Positions 1-7,700 of a stretch of 21,761 bases of DNA are shown here, one piece after another. A program made the position numbers and the translations under genes. Source of the stretch: an uncultured Elusimicrobium sp. (lineage in GTDB: Bacteria; Elusimicrobiota; Elusimicrobia; Elusimicrobiales; Elusimicrobiaceae); NCBI GenBank assembly GCA_902787065.1, contig CADAFA010000003.1, forward strand, positions 1-21,761, written 5' to 3'. Each line of letters opens with the position of its first letter. Position 1 is the stretch's first letter. The notes under the pieces are model-generated. The model did not search any database and was not told the origin of the DNA. It saw only the letters and a program-made list of their open reading frames with translations.

Positions 1-1
1 A

Positions 2-262
2 ATGGACTCATTAACTGACAACACGACAGGAATGTTTTATTTGTTAAATGATAAGGAATATTGGTTTAAATTTGTTAACTATGAAATTTTAATAATTATT
101 GATGCCTATCATACAAACTATTGGTGGCAAATTGAAATGTTAAAGCAAATGTTCACTCCACAAGAAATAAAAGTACCTTTAATAAGTAAATCTAATTTAG
201 ACTTATTAATTCTCAATAAAATGCATTATTTCAAAGATAAATTCCCGATACTTCCCCATTAA
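2..262 (+). CDS. hypothetical protein, probably the C-terminal part of a longer gene
   Basis: An 86-codon open frame runs from the very edge of the window to a TAA stop. It begins with an ATG at base 2, but no ribosome binding site can be seen because the window starts there, so this may be the tail of a longer gene. The product is rich in aromatic and hydrophobic residues (the segment NYEILIIIDAYHTNYWW is typical) and reads like real protein rather than random translation. I recognise no domain or family. The next 138 bases hold no gene but contain a perfect palindrome and a 12-base direct repeat. Confidence 0.35.
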   Translation: MDSLTDNTTGMFYLLNDKEYWFKFVNYEILIIIDAYHTNYWWQIEMLKQMFTPQEIKVPLISKSNLDLLILNKMHYFKDKFPILPH

Positions 263-298
263 AACATCTATCATTTCTCTTCTAAAAATCTACTTGAT

Positions 299-316
299 AC
301 TCTTCCATGGAAGAGT
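299..316. repeat. perfect 18-bp palindrome
   Basis: ACTCTTCCA is followed directly by its reverse complement TGGAAGAGT, with no loop. It lies upstream of the small gene at 401. The 12-base word CTCTTCTAAAAA also occurs twice nearby (277-288 and 345-356). A gapless palindrome suits a dimeric protein-binding site better than an RNA hairpin. Its role is unknown. Confidence 0.5.
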
Positions 317-400
317 TAATATGTTCATGATGCTAGACGTGGGGCTCTTCTAAAAAAAGCCCATTTAAAGCACCAAAAACATAAACTCAAGGAGAAAGTT

Positions 401-757
401 ATGAGTACAAGATGCCAAATACAAGTTAAATTCTTGGATAGAGAAATTTTGCTTTATCATCATCACGACGGATATCCGGAGGGCGTCGGCGCGGACTTGA
501 TAAAAAGGCAGCAAGCACTCAAGTCCTGGAACGGCAGTATACTGGTCAATAACCTAATAAAAGATAAAAACGAAGAGTATGAAATTTCATACGTAATTCA
601 CACCGACTTAGATTATTGGTATGAAATCAACTGCAACAAACGCACTATCAAGTGTTGGAAAGTTAAAGGATATCTTCTATCCGACCATGCCGAAGTAAGA
701 AAAGGCGAAGAAATCCCCCTGCAATATAACCAGACAAACCAAAAACATAACATTTAA
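401..757 (+). CDS. small hypothetical protein, YHHHDGYP type, next to integrase
   Basis: The 118-residue product starts MSTRCQIQVK and carries the striking motif LYHHHDGYPEGVG at about residues 18-30. I remember this N-terminal signature from small uncharacterised proteins in phages and mobile islands, but I know no function for it. The cluster of three histidines with Asp and Tyr could bind a metal; that is inference. There is no signal peptide or membrane segment. A GGAGAAAG ribosome site precedes the ATG. The stop is only 10 bases before the integrase remnant at 768, so the two were probably co-transcribed as part of one mobile module. Its GC content is higher than that of the orphan gene at 3288, which fits a different origin. 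Confidence 0.7.
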   Translation: MSTRCQIQVKFLDREILLYHHHDGYPEGVGADLIKRQQALKSWNGSILVNNLIKDKNEEYEISYVIHTDLDYWYEINCNKRTIKCWKVKGYLLSDHAEVRKGEEIPLQYNQTNQKHNI

Positions 758-767
758 AGAGGGAATT

Positions 768-1768
768 ATGGGTATCAGAAAAACTACTAAATCTCCGTAT
801 TATTACGCAGAGTACAGAGATGTCTCGGGTATCAGAAGATGTGTTTCGTTGCAAACTAAAAATATGCGTGTTGCGCGTATGAAATATGACGAAATTATCC
901 GGCGCAGAAATGCTATTAAAGAAAAAATACACATCCATATAACTTGGCAAACTTTCAAAGATAAACTGTTTTATTTTATGTCGGAAAAGGGTGCAGTAAC
1001 TCTCATATAAACGGTTTGGTGCAACGGATGAAAATCGCTATGCACTTGGGCGAAAAATGGCAACTTATCCACAAGCAAGAGTGGAGTGTCGTAACCAGAC
1101 TTAAAGCACCTCGCGGCAGAGTGGTATTTCATACTCCTGAAGAAATTGATAAAATTTTGGCCGCCTGCCCGGACGAAAAATGGCGGATAATTGTTCTCCT
1201 CGGTGCTGATGCGGGGCTACGCCGCGGCGAAATAATGCAACTCAAATGGGAAGATGTAGATTTTCAAAACAATCAACTTTATATTGCCCCAAACAAGACG
1301 GAATATTTCCGATATGTGCCTATGACAGAAGCCCTAAGCAAGGCCTTACAAAGGGCTAAAATTGCGGCACAAAACAAGTTTGTAATAACCTTGGGGCCTA
1401 CGCGCAACACAGGTACTCTAACGACCATGTACCGAAGAATGGTCCAAAAAGCCGAAGTTCCTAGTTTCATGCATAAACTGCGTCACACTTTTGCAAGCCA
1501 ACTTGTGCAAAACGGTGTTGAACTTTATATGGTATCTAAATTGTTAGGACACAGGAGTATCAAAATGACCGAAATTTATGCCCATTTAGCCCCTGCGCAT
1601 CTTCAAAACGCGGTTATTAAATTACCGAAACACAATGATTTACCAATACACACCGAACCTACCTCGCAAGTTAAGCCGACTTTGCATATTGAATCCAAAA
1701 GGGTTTGCGGTCCTAACAAAGCATGCCTTCGACTAACATCAGATTTTAGCGAGTTTGTGAAGAAATAA
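768..1768 (+). pseudogene. broken tyrosine recombinase (phage-type integrase)
   Basis: Two reading frames make up one degraded integrase. The first (768-1010, 80 aa) has the N-terminal Arm/SAM-like part: the YYYAEYRDVSG strand, then a helix ending KDKLFYFM. It stops at 1010. The second frame (open from a TTG at 1016 to 1768) lies in another phase. It begins inside the core-binding domain and carries the whole catalytic domain. Counted from that TTG, the visible active-site residues are R69 (GLRRGE), K94, H153 and R156 (HKLRHTF), H179 (LLGH) and nucleophile Y188 (TEIYAHL). About 50 residues of the core-binding domain seem to be missing at the junction compared with usual integrases of this type, together with a frameshift. 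The catalytic half is intact, but the whole enzyme is unlikely to work. A GAGGG ribosome site precedes the ATG at 768. Confidence 0.85.
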
Positions 1769-1804
1769 TATAGTTCTCCTTGCCGTTTCCCTATACAATT
1801 CAAT

Positions 1805-1860
1805 TTATCGGCAAAATTCTAAATTTATTTGACAAATAACCCTTGACTTTTTGCCGATAA
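1805..1860. promoter_or_regulatory. 12-bp inverted repeat, probable operator of the fic gene
   Basis: TTATCGGCAAAA at 1805-1816 recurs as its exact reverse complement at 1849-1860, with a 32-base gap. The right arm fills the -35/-10 spacer of the only good promoter upstream of the HTH-Fic gene. A protein bound there would block RNA polymerase, and binding both arms could form a loop. The obvious candidate ligand is the HTH domain of the downstream protein itself (inference). Confidence 0.6.
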
Positions 1861-1871
1861 TCTATTATCAT
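1843..1871 (+). promoter_or_regulatory. sigma-70-type promoter of the fic gene
   Basis: A -35 box TTGACT (1843-1848) and a -10 box TATCAT (1866-1871) are separated by exactly 17 bases. Each differs from consensus at one position. The predicted transcript starts just before the GGGAG ribosome site that precedes the ATG at 1891, so the leader is short. The spacer is one arm of the inverted repeat at 1805-1860. Confidence 0.6.
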
Positions 1872-1890
1872 TTAATAAAGGGAGTAGAAT

Positions 1891-2754
1891 ATGAAATATC
1901 TTTCAGTAGCCCAAATTGCAAAAATGTGGAAACGCTCCGAGAGGAGTGTCCGCAATTATTGTGCTAACGGGCAAATACAAGGGGCCGTTTTAAGCGGCAA
2001 AACTTGGCAAATACCCGAAAATGCCACTAAACCGGAAAGAAGTAATAAACATAAAAATATCCCTACTACTTTATTTGAAATTATTAAAGCAGAAAAATCT
2101 TCCAAATTACATGGTGGAATATATCACAAAATACAGGTTGATTTAACTTATAATTCTAACCATATCGAAGGCAGTAAATTAACGGAAGACCAAACACGCC
2201 TTATTTTTGAAACAAATACTCTTGGAGTTGAAAGTAACGGAGTCAAAATAGATGATGTTATCGAAACAGCGAATCACTTCAAGTGTATTGATATGATTAT
2301 TGATAACGCCAATTGTAAAATAAGCGAAAGGTTTATAAAAGAACTGCATAAAACCCTAAAAAACGGAACTACCGATAGCCGTAAAGATTGGTTTACCGTA
2401 GGCGATTATAAAAAACTGCCAAATGAGGTTGGCGGACACGAAACAACAAAACCCGAGCAGGTGGCAAAGGAAATAAGACATTTATTAAGCACTTATAACA
2501 ACTTAGAAAACAAAACTTTTGACGACTTGCTTGATTTCCACCATAAGTTTGAGGCTATTCACCCTTTTCAAGACGGTAATGGCCGCATAGGCAGATTACT
2601 TCTATTCAAAGAATGCTTAAAAACCGGCATCGTGCCTTTCATAATTTCAGATGACTTAAAAATGTTCTACTACAAGGGTTTACAGGAGTGGCCCAAAAAC
2701 AAAGAACGTCTTAGAGATACTTGCTTAACCGCTCAAGATAGTACTTCAAAATAA
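1891..2754 (+). CDS. HTH-Fic protein (class II AMPylase-type), probably autoregulated
   Basis: The 287-residue protein has two parts. Residues 1-45 (YLSVAQIAKMWKRSERSVRNY) form an excisionase/MerR-like helix-turn-helix. From about residue 60 there is a Fic domain with the complete active-site motif HPFQDGNGRIGR at 224-235, including the catalytic His and the Asn/Gly/Arg that hold ATP phosphate. Fic enzymes usually move AMP from ATP onto target proteins. A self-inhibitory motif of the (S/T)xxxE(G/N) form is present as S89-NHI-E93-G94 before the Fic core, which makes this a class II Fic with its own inhibition helix; no separate antitoxin gene is expected and none is seen. The target is unknown. 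The start is set by GGGAG about 10 bases upstream. The promoter lies within an inverted repeat, suggesting that the HTH represses its own gene. Confidence 0.9.
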   Translation: MKYLSVAQIAKMWKRSERSVRNYCANGQIQGAVLSGKTWQIPENATKPERSNKHKNIPTTLFEIIKAEKSSKLHGGIYHKIQVDLTYNSNHIEGSKLTEDQTRLIFETNTLGVESNGVKIDDVIETANHFKCIDMIIDNANCKISERFIKELHKTLKNGTTDSRKDWFTVGDYKKLPNEVGGHETTKPEQVAKEIRHLLSTYNNLENKTFDDLLDFHHKFEAIHPFQDGNGRIGRLLLFKECLKTGIVPFIISDDLKMFYYKGLQEWPKNKERLRDTCLTAQDSTSK

Positions 2755-2762
2755 GATATTAA

Positions 2763-2924
2763 CTAAACCGTAAAACTACATTCGCAGAAAAGCGTACACA
2801 AGGCTACTTCTTAAACTGGGTGGCCTGTTCCCGGCTAAACAGCATGAAATCGCCTGACGTTTTGAATGTGGGGCTTTTTGCCAACATGCGATTTAAACGC
2901 CCGCTAGCAAGTACCTATTTTTGA
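2763..2924 (+). other. possible gene remnant in the 533-base gap after fic
   Basis: The gap 2755-3287 has no intact gene. Its first part holds a 53-codon open frame without an ATG near its beginning; it contains the stretch KSPDVLNVGLFANMRFKRP, which reads like protein, and ends in TGA. It has no ribosome site and no family I can name, so it may be a decayed fragment or chance. The rest of the gap holds repeat R1 and the remnant of an integrase tail. Confidence 0.25.
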
Positions 2925-2952
2925 TAATTTCAGACGGAAAATACCCCGAATT

Positions 2953-3113
2953 CAGCACTTTTTGTATGAAAAAAGAGACGTGTATTCGTCTAAGACACCG
3001 TCGGTAGATTCATTGTTAACCTATAAATAGAACAATTGATCATAAATATAGCTTAAAAAATTTTTTTCAAAACAAAAAAGTGCCCATTTTTTCCAGCACT
3101 TTTTGTATGAAAA
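2953..3113 (+). repeat. intergenic repeat R1 (one full 141-bp unit plus the start of a second)
   Basis: The unit begins CAGCACTTTTTGTATGAA, contains the core ACCGTCGGTAGATTCATTGT (2998-3017), then CTATAAAT-GAACAATTGAT, and ends with a TCAAAACAAAAAAGTG block (3067-3082). At 3094 the same 18-base start word appears again, so the period is 141 bases. The same elements, in the same order and on the same strand, recur near 10757-10945, and shorter relatives lie at 4336 and 15955. All copies are between genes. No terminal inverted repeats or coding capacity are visible. Confidence 0.75.
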
Positions 3114-3120
3114 TATTGGG

Positions 3121-3201
3121 CTGTCTTCAGGAAAAGATCGTAGTGAAGGCAGCTATATTAGGCGAATATCCTCTGATTTTAGTGAGTTTATTAAAAAATA
3201 A
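3121..3201 (+). pseudogene. remnant of the 3' end of a second integrase gene
   Basis: Read in the frame that ends at TAA 3199-3201, this stretch gives RRISSDFSEFIKK-stop. The integrase at 768-1768 ends RLTSDFSEFVKK-stop. At DNA level about 35 bases align, and many of the differences fall at wobble positions (AGC/AGT, AAG/AAA) or make a Val/Ile swap. This is what an old coding copy looks like, not a fresh direct repeat. Only the last 12 or so codons are recognisable; the rest of this second integrase has been lost. The fic gene lies between the two integrase ends. Confidence 0.6.
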
Positions 3202-3287
3202 TAAGATAATTTATGATATAATTTAATATGCAAATTACAGTTTTTGAACTTATATAATAATATTGTTAGGTAGGAGTTAATATTAAA

Positions 3288-4253
3288 ATGTTTCTAAATA
3301 AAGAAAATTTCCCGTATCAAATAAAAAAGGAATATTTATCTAAAGCCAAAATTTTTAAAGTAATAACACTTATTTATATTTGTGCTTATTTAGGAGCGTT
3401 AATTAGTTTTGTTGTATTATCTTACCCTATGGACGAACATACAAGAGGTTTTTTGTTTTGGATGGCTTGTTTTGGTTTGCCTCCAATATTTATATTACGA
3501 AATGTTTGTAGAGAAAAACTGGTTGAAAGGGTTCCTCTATCTTTAGGAGAAGAACATAAATGGGCTTGCGGTCCGGATTGTAACGAAATTTTGCAATCAG
3601 AATCAAATGAAAAGAAAAACTTTTTCCAAAAACTTTTAAGAGATAACCCTTCTATAAAAGAAAAAGGTCCTGCATTTGATTTCTTTGATATTTTAAAAAA
3701 TTTTAATGTATACGGTAAAATACGAGAAGGAATTGGAGAATCGTATTATTTAGGCACATATTTTAATCGTCTTTTTAGACTTGATTATATGAATTTACTT
3801 AATATATTTTCTTCTTATAAAAGAGGTAAGTATTATTTTGTAAGTTTTAAAGGTTTCATTTTACGCACAACACCGATAGAACAAATTAAAAGCACAATTT
3901 TAATAAGGCCTAAAAGCACTTTTGCAAAAAAAATTAAAAATCTTCAAAAAGTAGAAATAAATACACAAGATTTATTTGAAATTTATACTGACAACCCACA
4001 AACTATACAAAATGATTTGCCCGAAAAATTTATATCCGAGCTAATTGTTTACGCTAAAGATATTGATAAAACAATAACAATTTTGATTACACCCGAAGGT
4101 ATTTTATCTGCTAAACCAGAAACAGAAATAAAAGATTTTTTATCTCCTGTATTATTCATTTCTTTAAAAAATGCTTTTATTAAAGAATGGGCTAAATATG
4201 AAAACTTTATAAACCTTCTTGATGTTATAAATTCACTTGAGCCCCAAAAATAA
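3288..4253 (+). CDS. hypothetical membrane protein, orphan between repeats R1 and R2
   Basis: The 321-residue product has two hydrophobic segments near its N-terminus (about residues 23-45 and 53-70, separated by SYPMDEHTRG), then a long soluble part of about 240 residues. I see no recognisable catalytic motif. A Cys pair (WACGPDC, near residue 93) is notable. Base composition is much more AT-rich than in the operons to the right, and codons ending in A or T dominate, which suggests foreign origin. An AGGAG ribosome site (3272-3276) sits 11 bases before the ATG, and a TATAAT at 3217-3222 is a possible -10 box. The gene stands alone, with repeats R1 upstream and R2 downstream, like a cargo gene. 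Function unknown. Confidence 0.75.
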   Translation: MFLNKENFPYQIKKEYLSKAKIFKVITLIYICAYLGALISFVVLSYPMDEHTRGFLFWMACFGLPPIFILRNVCREKLVERVPLSLGEEHKWACGPDCNEILQSESNEKKNFFQKLLRDNPSIKEKGPAFDFFDILKNFNVYGKIREGIGESYYLGTYFNRLFRLDYMNLLNIFSSYKRGKYYFVSFKGFILRTTPIEQIKSTILIRPKSTFAKKIKNLQKVEINTQDLFEIYTDNPQTIQNDLPEKFISELIVYAKDIDKTITILITPEGILSAKPETEIKDFLSPVLFISLKNAFIKEWAKYENFINLLDVINSLEPQK

Positions 4254-4267
4254 AACCTAATATTGCC

Positions 4268-4300
4268 AGTGCATAGTTTTATATAAACAAACTATGCACT
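4268..4300 (+). terminator. 12-bp perfect hairpin after the orphan gene
   Basis: AGTGCATAGTTT and AAACTATGCACT pair over 12 bases with a 9-base loop, 15 bases after the stop codon at 4253, followed by ATTTGT. The stem is AT-rich and the T tract is short, so it is a plausible but not ideal intrinsic terminator. A second hairpin follows at once: CTATTTGT (4299-4306) and ACAAATAG (4311-4318). It overlaps the base of the first by two bases. Confidence 0.5.
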
Positions 4301-4335
4301 ATTTGTCTATACAAATAGACGTAATTTAATGGCAG

Positions 4336-4424
4336 TTCAGTAGATTTTTTATAAAGAAATAGCGTTTTCTTTGTCTAAACCACCGTCGGTAGATTCATTG
4401 TGACATATAAATCGAACATTCCAA
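4336..4424 (+). repeat. intergenic repeat R2
   Basis: This copy starts TTCAGTAGATTTTTTATAAA, continues GAAATAGCGTTTTCTT, and holds the core ACCGTCGGTAGATTCATTGT identical to R1. It shares a 34-base exact stretch (from CGTCGG to TCGAAC) with R4 at 15955-16044. It lies in the 305-base gap between the convergent ends of the orphan gene and the exporter operon. That gap otherwise holds only hairpins. Confidence 0.75.
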
Positions 4425-4427
4425 AAT

Positions 4428-4462
4428 TATAGTGTTCATTTTACATGTTTTTAGACACTATA
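4428..4462 (-). terminator. weak hairpin downstream of the exporter operon
   Basis: TATAGTGT (4428-4435) and ACACTATA (4455-4462) pair over 8 bases with a 19-base loop. On the minus strand the stem is followed by ATTTTGG. It lies about 100 bases beyond the stop of the last exporter gene, so it could end that transcript, but the stem is weak. Confidence 0.25.
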
Positions 4463-4558
4463 AAACCATAAATATTATGATTAACTTTGACAACTTATAT
4501 ATCAAAGAGCGTATGAATATTTCAAAAAAAGAAAATATTGGTCTAATGGTCAAAAATG

Positions 4559-5674
4559 TTAATTAAGTTTGGCTTTGAAATTTTTATAGGCACTGACCGC
4601 CAATACCAAAGCCATAGCAAATAAAATGCTAAAATATTGCCAGAAAAATATATAATCACCGCCTTTCAAAATGATATTGCGGAAATTAGTGCAAGCATAC
4701 ATAAGGGGATTTAAATAACAAATCCATCTAAATACCGACGGGATATTAGCTATTGGAAAAAATACACCGGATAGCAAAATAGCAGGTAACAATATAAGCA
4801 CTCCCCCCATCATGGCTTGTTGTTGCGTACTTGCCACTGTACTGATAAGCGTAGCCACGGAAAGGGCACATGCGGCCAATGCCATACCATTAAGTGCCAA
4901 TTGCCAAAGTGTACCGCGGTAAGCAATGCCAAAGCCAAAGATACCAACAGCCAACATCAAGGATATAACTCCTAACCCAATAAAGAAATACGGCATTGTT
5001 TTGCCCAATAGAATATCCGCAGTAGAAGCCGGAGAAGATATTAGTTTTTCCATAGTTCCCATTTCTTTTTCTTTGGTAATAGCCATACTGCCGATAATCA
5101 TAAGGATAATAAAACTAGTCATTACCATAAGTGCCGGCACCATAAAAGCAGCCGTACTCATTTGCGGATTAAACAAAATGCGCGTATCAAGCACTAGTCG
5201 CATAGGTCCGCTTATTTGATAACCGTGGCTGGCTGCCACGCGAGCTAAAATTTGGCTGATATAAGCATTTACCTGTTGTGCGCGCTGGGCATTGGTAGCA
5301 TTGATAAGTAATTGGATAGGTTCATTTTGTCGCTCCAAAGCATATTCAAAACCTTGTGCGGGCGCCACCAAAACAGCTTCTGCCTTGTACGTTGTTAATA
5401 AAGCGCTGGGATCTAACACATTAACGCCATCCACGTGGTGTACCTTTTTAAACCAACGGGAAGCCACTGCACGAGTTTGAATTTCCCGTGAAATGGCAGA
5501 TGGTTTACTGATCACCACCATTTCAATATTTTTAACTTCGCTGGTAAGCGCCAAACCGAACATAATAAGTTGCATCACCGGGATAAAGAAGATTGCCGTA
5601 ATCATTTTCGGGTCGCGGAATATTTGAATAAACTCTTTGCGAATGAGCCCTTTTACAATCAGTTTGTGTATCAT
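4559..5674 (-). CDS. ABC-2 family exporter permease, YbhR-like
   Basis: The 371-residue inner-membrane protein has the ABC-2 (Pfam ABC2_membrane) layout: one N-terminal membrane segment (about 25-45, MITAIFFIPVMQLIMFGLAL), a large periplasmic domain to about residue 170, then five membrane segments. After the second comes the cytoplasmic coupling region KEKEMGTMEKLISSP, typical of this family. It is the last gene of a six-gene operon and overlaps the upstream permease by four bases (ATGA). Equal in length to its partner, it would form a heterodimer with it, as YbhR with YbhS. E. coli YbhR is of similar size. The substrate cannot be told from sequence; YbhFSR relatives export drugs or cations. 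Confidence 0.88.
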   Translation of the reverse strand: MIHKLIVKGLIRKEFIQIFRDPKMITAIFFIPVMQLIMFGLALTSEVKNIEMVVISKPSAISREIQTRAVASRWFKKVHHVDGVNVLDPSALLTTYKAEAVLVAPAQGFEYALERQNEPIQLLINATNAQRAQQVNAYISQILARVAASHGYQISGPMRLVLDTRILFNPQMSTAAFMVPALMVMTSFIILMIIGSMAITKEKEMGTMEKLISSPASTADILLGKTMPYFFIGLGVISLMLAVGIFGFGIAYRGTLWQLALNGMALAACALSVATLISTVASTQQQAMMGGVLILLPAILLSGVFFPIANIPSVFRWICYLNPLMYACTNFRNIILKGGDYIFFWQYFSILFAMALVLAVSAYKNFKAKLN

Positions 5675-6786
5675 GGTTCCACATCCGTTTTAAAATTTTG
5701 TACCGCCAAAGTAACCATCCCCACCATAAATAAAAGCAGTGCAATAAAAGGCCCGATTAAATCAATAAAGCCCGAGCCGCTTAAAAACAAAGCACGGCTA
5801 ATTTGTAAAAACCACCGCTGTGGAAAAAGCATCGTTACATATTGAAAAAACAGGGGCATATTCTCAATGGGAAAAACGAAGCCCGAAAACATCATAGAAG
5901 GCAATAACCCGATAGCAAACCCAAACTGAATAGCAGCTTGTTGTTGGCGGGTAATAACTGATATTAATAATCCCAGCGCCAACGCGCCCATAATGTAAAA
6001 CATACAAGCCGTCAAATACAACACAAAACTTCCACGGAACGGAATGTGGAACACCAGTAATGCCAAGGCAAACACTAAAAGTACATCAAAAAAAGATAAC
6101 GCAAAATAAGGCAGAAGTTTCCCTACTACAATCTCCACCGGGCGCAACGGAGTGGAAAGCATTAATTCCATAGAGCCGTTTTCCCATTCTTTTGCAACGG
6201 TAAGAGCCGTTAAAATAATAGCCAAAAATCCAATAATAATGGTGCTAAGGGCAGGAACAATAAACCAGCGACTATTAAGTTCGGGGTTGAACAAATAACG
6301 TGTGCGAATCATTGAAGTGATCGGCTCATGCTCATCTAAAAGCGCCTGTTGGGTAGTTTGCACAATGCCTTGCATATAAGTAGAAGACAATGCCGCCATA
6401 GTGTTATCCGTGCCATCTATTAACAGTTGTGCGTGGGCCGCATCCCCTTTTGCAAATGCCTCGTGAAAACTAGGAGGAATAATCAATAGTCCGCGCATAC
6501 GATTTTTAAGAAGTATTTGCTCCGCTTCCAGCGGGCTATGTACGGAAATTACATCAAAATAGCCGGCAGCACTAGCTTGCGTTAAAAGTTCACGCGAGGT
6601 ATGACTTTGGTCATTATCACGCACCGAAAGCGGGATATGGTGATAATCTAAATTAATCACAAAGCCGAAAAACACCACAAACACCATAGGAAGCACCAAC
6701 GCCACGGATAATGTAAAAATATCACGTTTAATGTGTTTGGCTTCCTTACTGGCAATGGCCATAATGTGTTTGGCGCGCGTGTTCAT
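5671..6786 (-). CDS. ABC-2 family exporter permease, YbhS-like
   Basis: This is a 371-residue ABC-2 permease. It has an N-terminal membrane helix (about 25-45, LSVALVLPMVFVVFFGFVI), an extracytoplasmic domain to about residue 170, then a cluster of five helices with the coupling stretch KEWENGSMELMLSTPL between the second and third. The second half (MMFSGFVFPIENMPLFFQ) matches the usual FPIxNMP loop of the family. Both ends overlap neighbours by ATGA: its start overlaps the stop of the ATPase gene, and its stop overlaps the next permease start. The pair of related permeases after a pair of ATPases is the ybhFSR layout. The N-terminal segment NTRAKHIMAIASKEAKHIKRD is cytoplasmic. Confidence 0.88.
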   Translation of the reverse strand: MNTRAKHIMAIASKEAKHIKRDIFTLSVALVLPMVFVVFFGFVINLDYHHIPLSVRDNDQSHTSRELLTQASAAGYFDVISVHSPLEAEQILLKNRMRGLLIIPPSFHEAFAKGDAAHAQLLIDGTDNTMAALSSTYMQGIVQTTQQALLDEHEPITSMIRTRYLFNPELNSRWFIVPALSTIIIGFLAIILTALTVAKEWENGSMELMLSTPLRPVEIVVGKLLPYFALSFFDVLLVFALALLVFHIPFRGSFVLYLTACMFYIMGALALGLLISVITRQQQAAIQFGFAIGLLPSMMFSGFVFPIENMPLFFQYVTMLFPQRWFLQISRALFLSGSGFIDLIGPFIALLLFMVGMVTLAVQNFKTDVEP

Positions 6787-7700
6787 TTGGCCCCCGATAT
6801 TGCTTTCAAAAATACATCATCAAGAGTAGGATCCACCGGGCGAGTGGTAAAATCATCCTTGTGTTTTTGGCAATAGGTTTTAAAATCGGTTTCTTTTGTT
6901 ATATTGATACGCAATTTGCTCCCAAATACGGATACTTCCCCCAAAGATAAATTGCGCATTTCTTGAGCAATCGTTTGTTGGTTTCCCCCAGTAAATGTCA
7001 GTTCTACCGGCTTTTGCGGAAAATAGATTGTTTTTAAATTTGCCGGTGTATCGGTAGCCAAAATACGCCCACGTTCCATCAGCACAATGCGGTGGCAATA
7101 TTCTGCCTCATCCATATAATGAGTGGTCACAAACACCGTTTTCCCTTGTGAAGAAAGTTTGCGAATCAGCTCCCAAAATGCCTGACGGGTTTGTGGGGAA
7201 GTACCTGCGGTGGGTTCATCTAAAAAAATAAGATCCGGATCGTGTAAAATAGATGCGGCCAAAGCAATCATCTGTTTAGTACCGCCTGAGAGTTGACGTA
7301 CCGGCCCCTTTGGAATATCCGTAAGCCCAATAAATCGGAACAGTTCTTCCGTGCGATTAAGAATTTGCGTGCGCGGCAGTTCATATAAACTGCCGGCAAT
7401 GTCCATATTCTCACGCACGGTCAAATCCGGGTAAAGCGTAAATTTTTGAGACATATACCCAATGTGAGGTTTTAGTACAGCCGTAGAGGCCGCTACATCT
7501 TTTCCGTTTACAAGTACTTTGCCGGATGTAGGATTTAAAATACCGCACAGCGTACGGATTGTGGTTGTTTTACCTGCCCCGTTTGCACCCAAGAAGCCAA
7601 AAATTTCACCACGGGATACTTCAAAGGATATATCATTTACCGCTTTGAAATTGCCAAACGCAATAACAAGATTTTGTACTTGTATAATAGTGTTATTCAT
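6783..7700 (-). CDS. ABC transporter ATPase, equivalent to the C-terminal half of YbhF
   Basis: The 305-residue nucleotide-binding protein has Walker A GANGAGKT (38-45), Q85 in the Q-loop, signature LSGGT (137-141), Walker B ending LDE (160-162) and an H-loop histidine at 194 (TTHYMDEAEYC). A C-terminal extension of about 80 residues follows the ATPase core. The D-loop reads TAGTSPQTR, where most relatives have an Asp before the Pro (GxDP). The segment VTTHYMDEAEYC closely matches the second half of E. coli YbhF from memory. The start is the ATG at 7700, overlapping the upstream ATPase by 8 bases; the stop overlaps the permease start (ATGA). It powers export with the preceding ATPase as a probable heterodimer. 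Confidence 0.9.
   Translation of the reverse strand: MNNTIIQVQNLVIAFGNFKAVNDISFEVSRGEIFGFLGANGAGKTTTIRTLCGILNPTSGKVLVNGKDVAASTAVLKPHIGYMSQKFTLYPDLTVRENMDIAGSLYELPRTQILNRTEELFRFIGLTDIPKGPVRQLSGGTKQMIALAASILHDPDLIFLDEPTAGTSPQTRQAFWELIRKLSSQGKTVFVTTHYMDEAEYCHRIVLMERGRILATDTPANLKTIYFPQKPVELTFTGGNQQTIAQEMRNLSLGEVSVFGSKLRINITKETDFKTYCQKHKDDFTTRPVDPTLDDVFLKAISGAK

Noticed and set aside
342..362. Hairpin GGGCT...AGCCC as a terminator
   Set aside because: The stem is only 5 bases, the loop is 11, and the T run after it is poor.
663..950. Minus-strand open frame opposite the small gene and the integrase start
   Set aside because: It is the antisense of two better-supported frames and lacks a ribosome site.
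4926..5845. Plus-strand open frames inside the exporter operon (4926-5219, 5292-5480, 5570-5845)
   Set aside because: They lie fully opposite well-supported genes, have no ribosome sites and no recognisable domains. The same holds for other antisense frames at 7519, 7880, 8865, 9934, 11852, 13243, 14733, 17911, 18107 and 19042.
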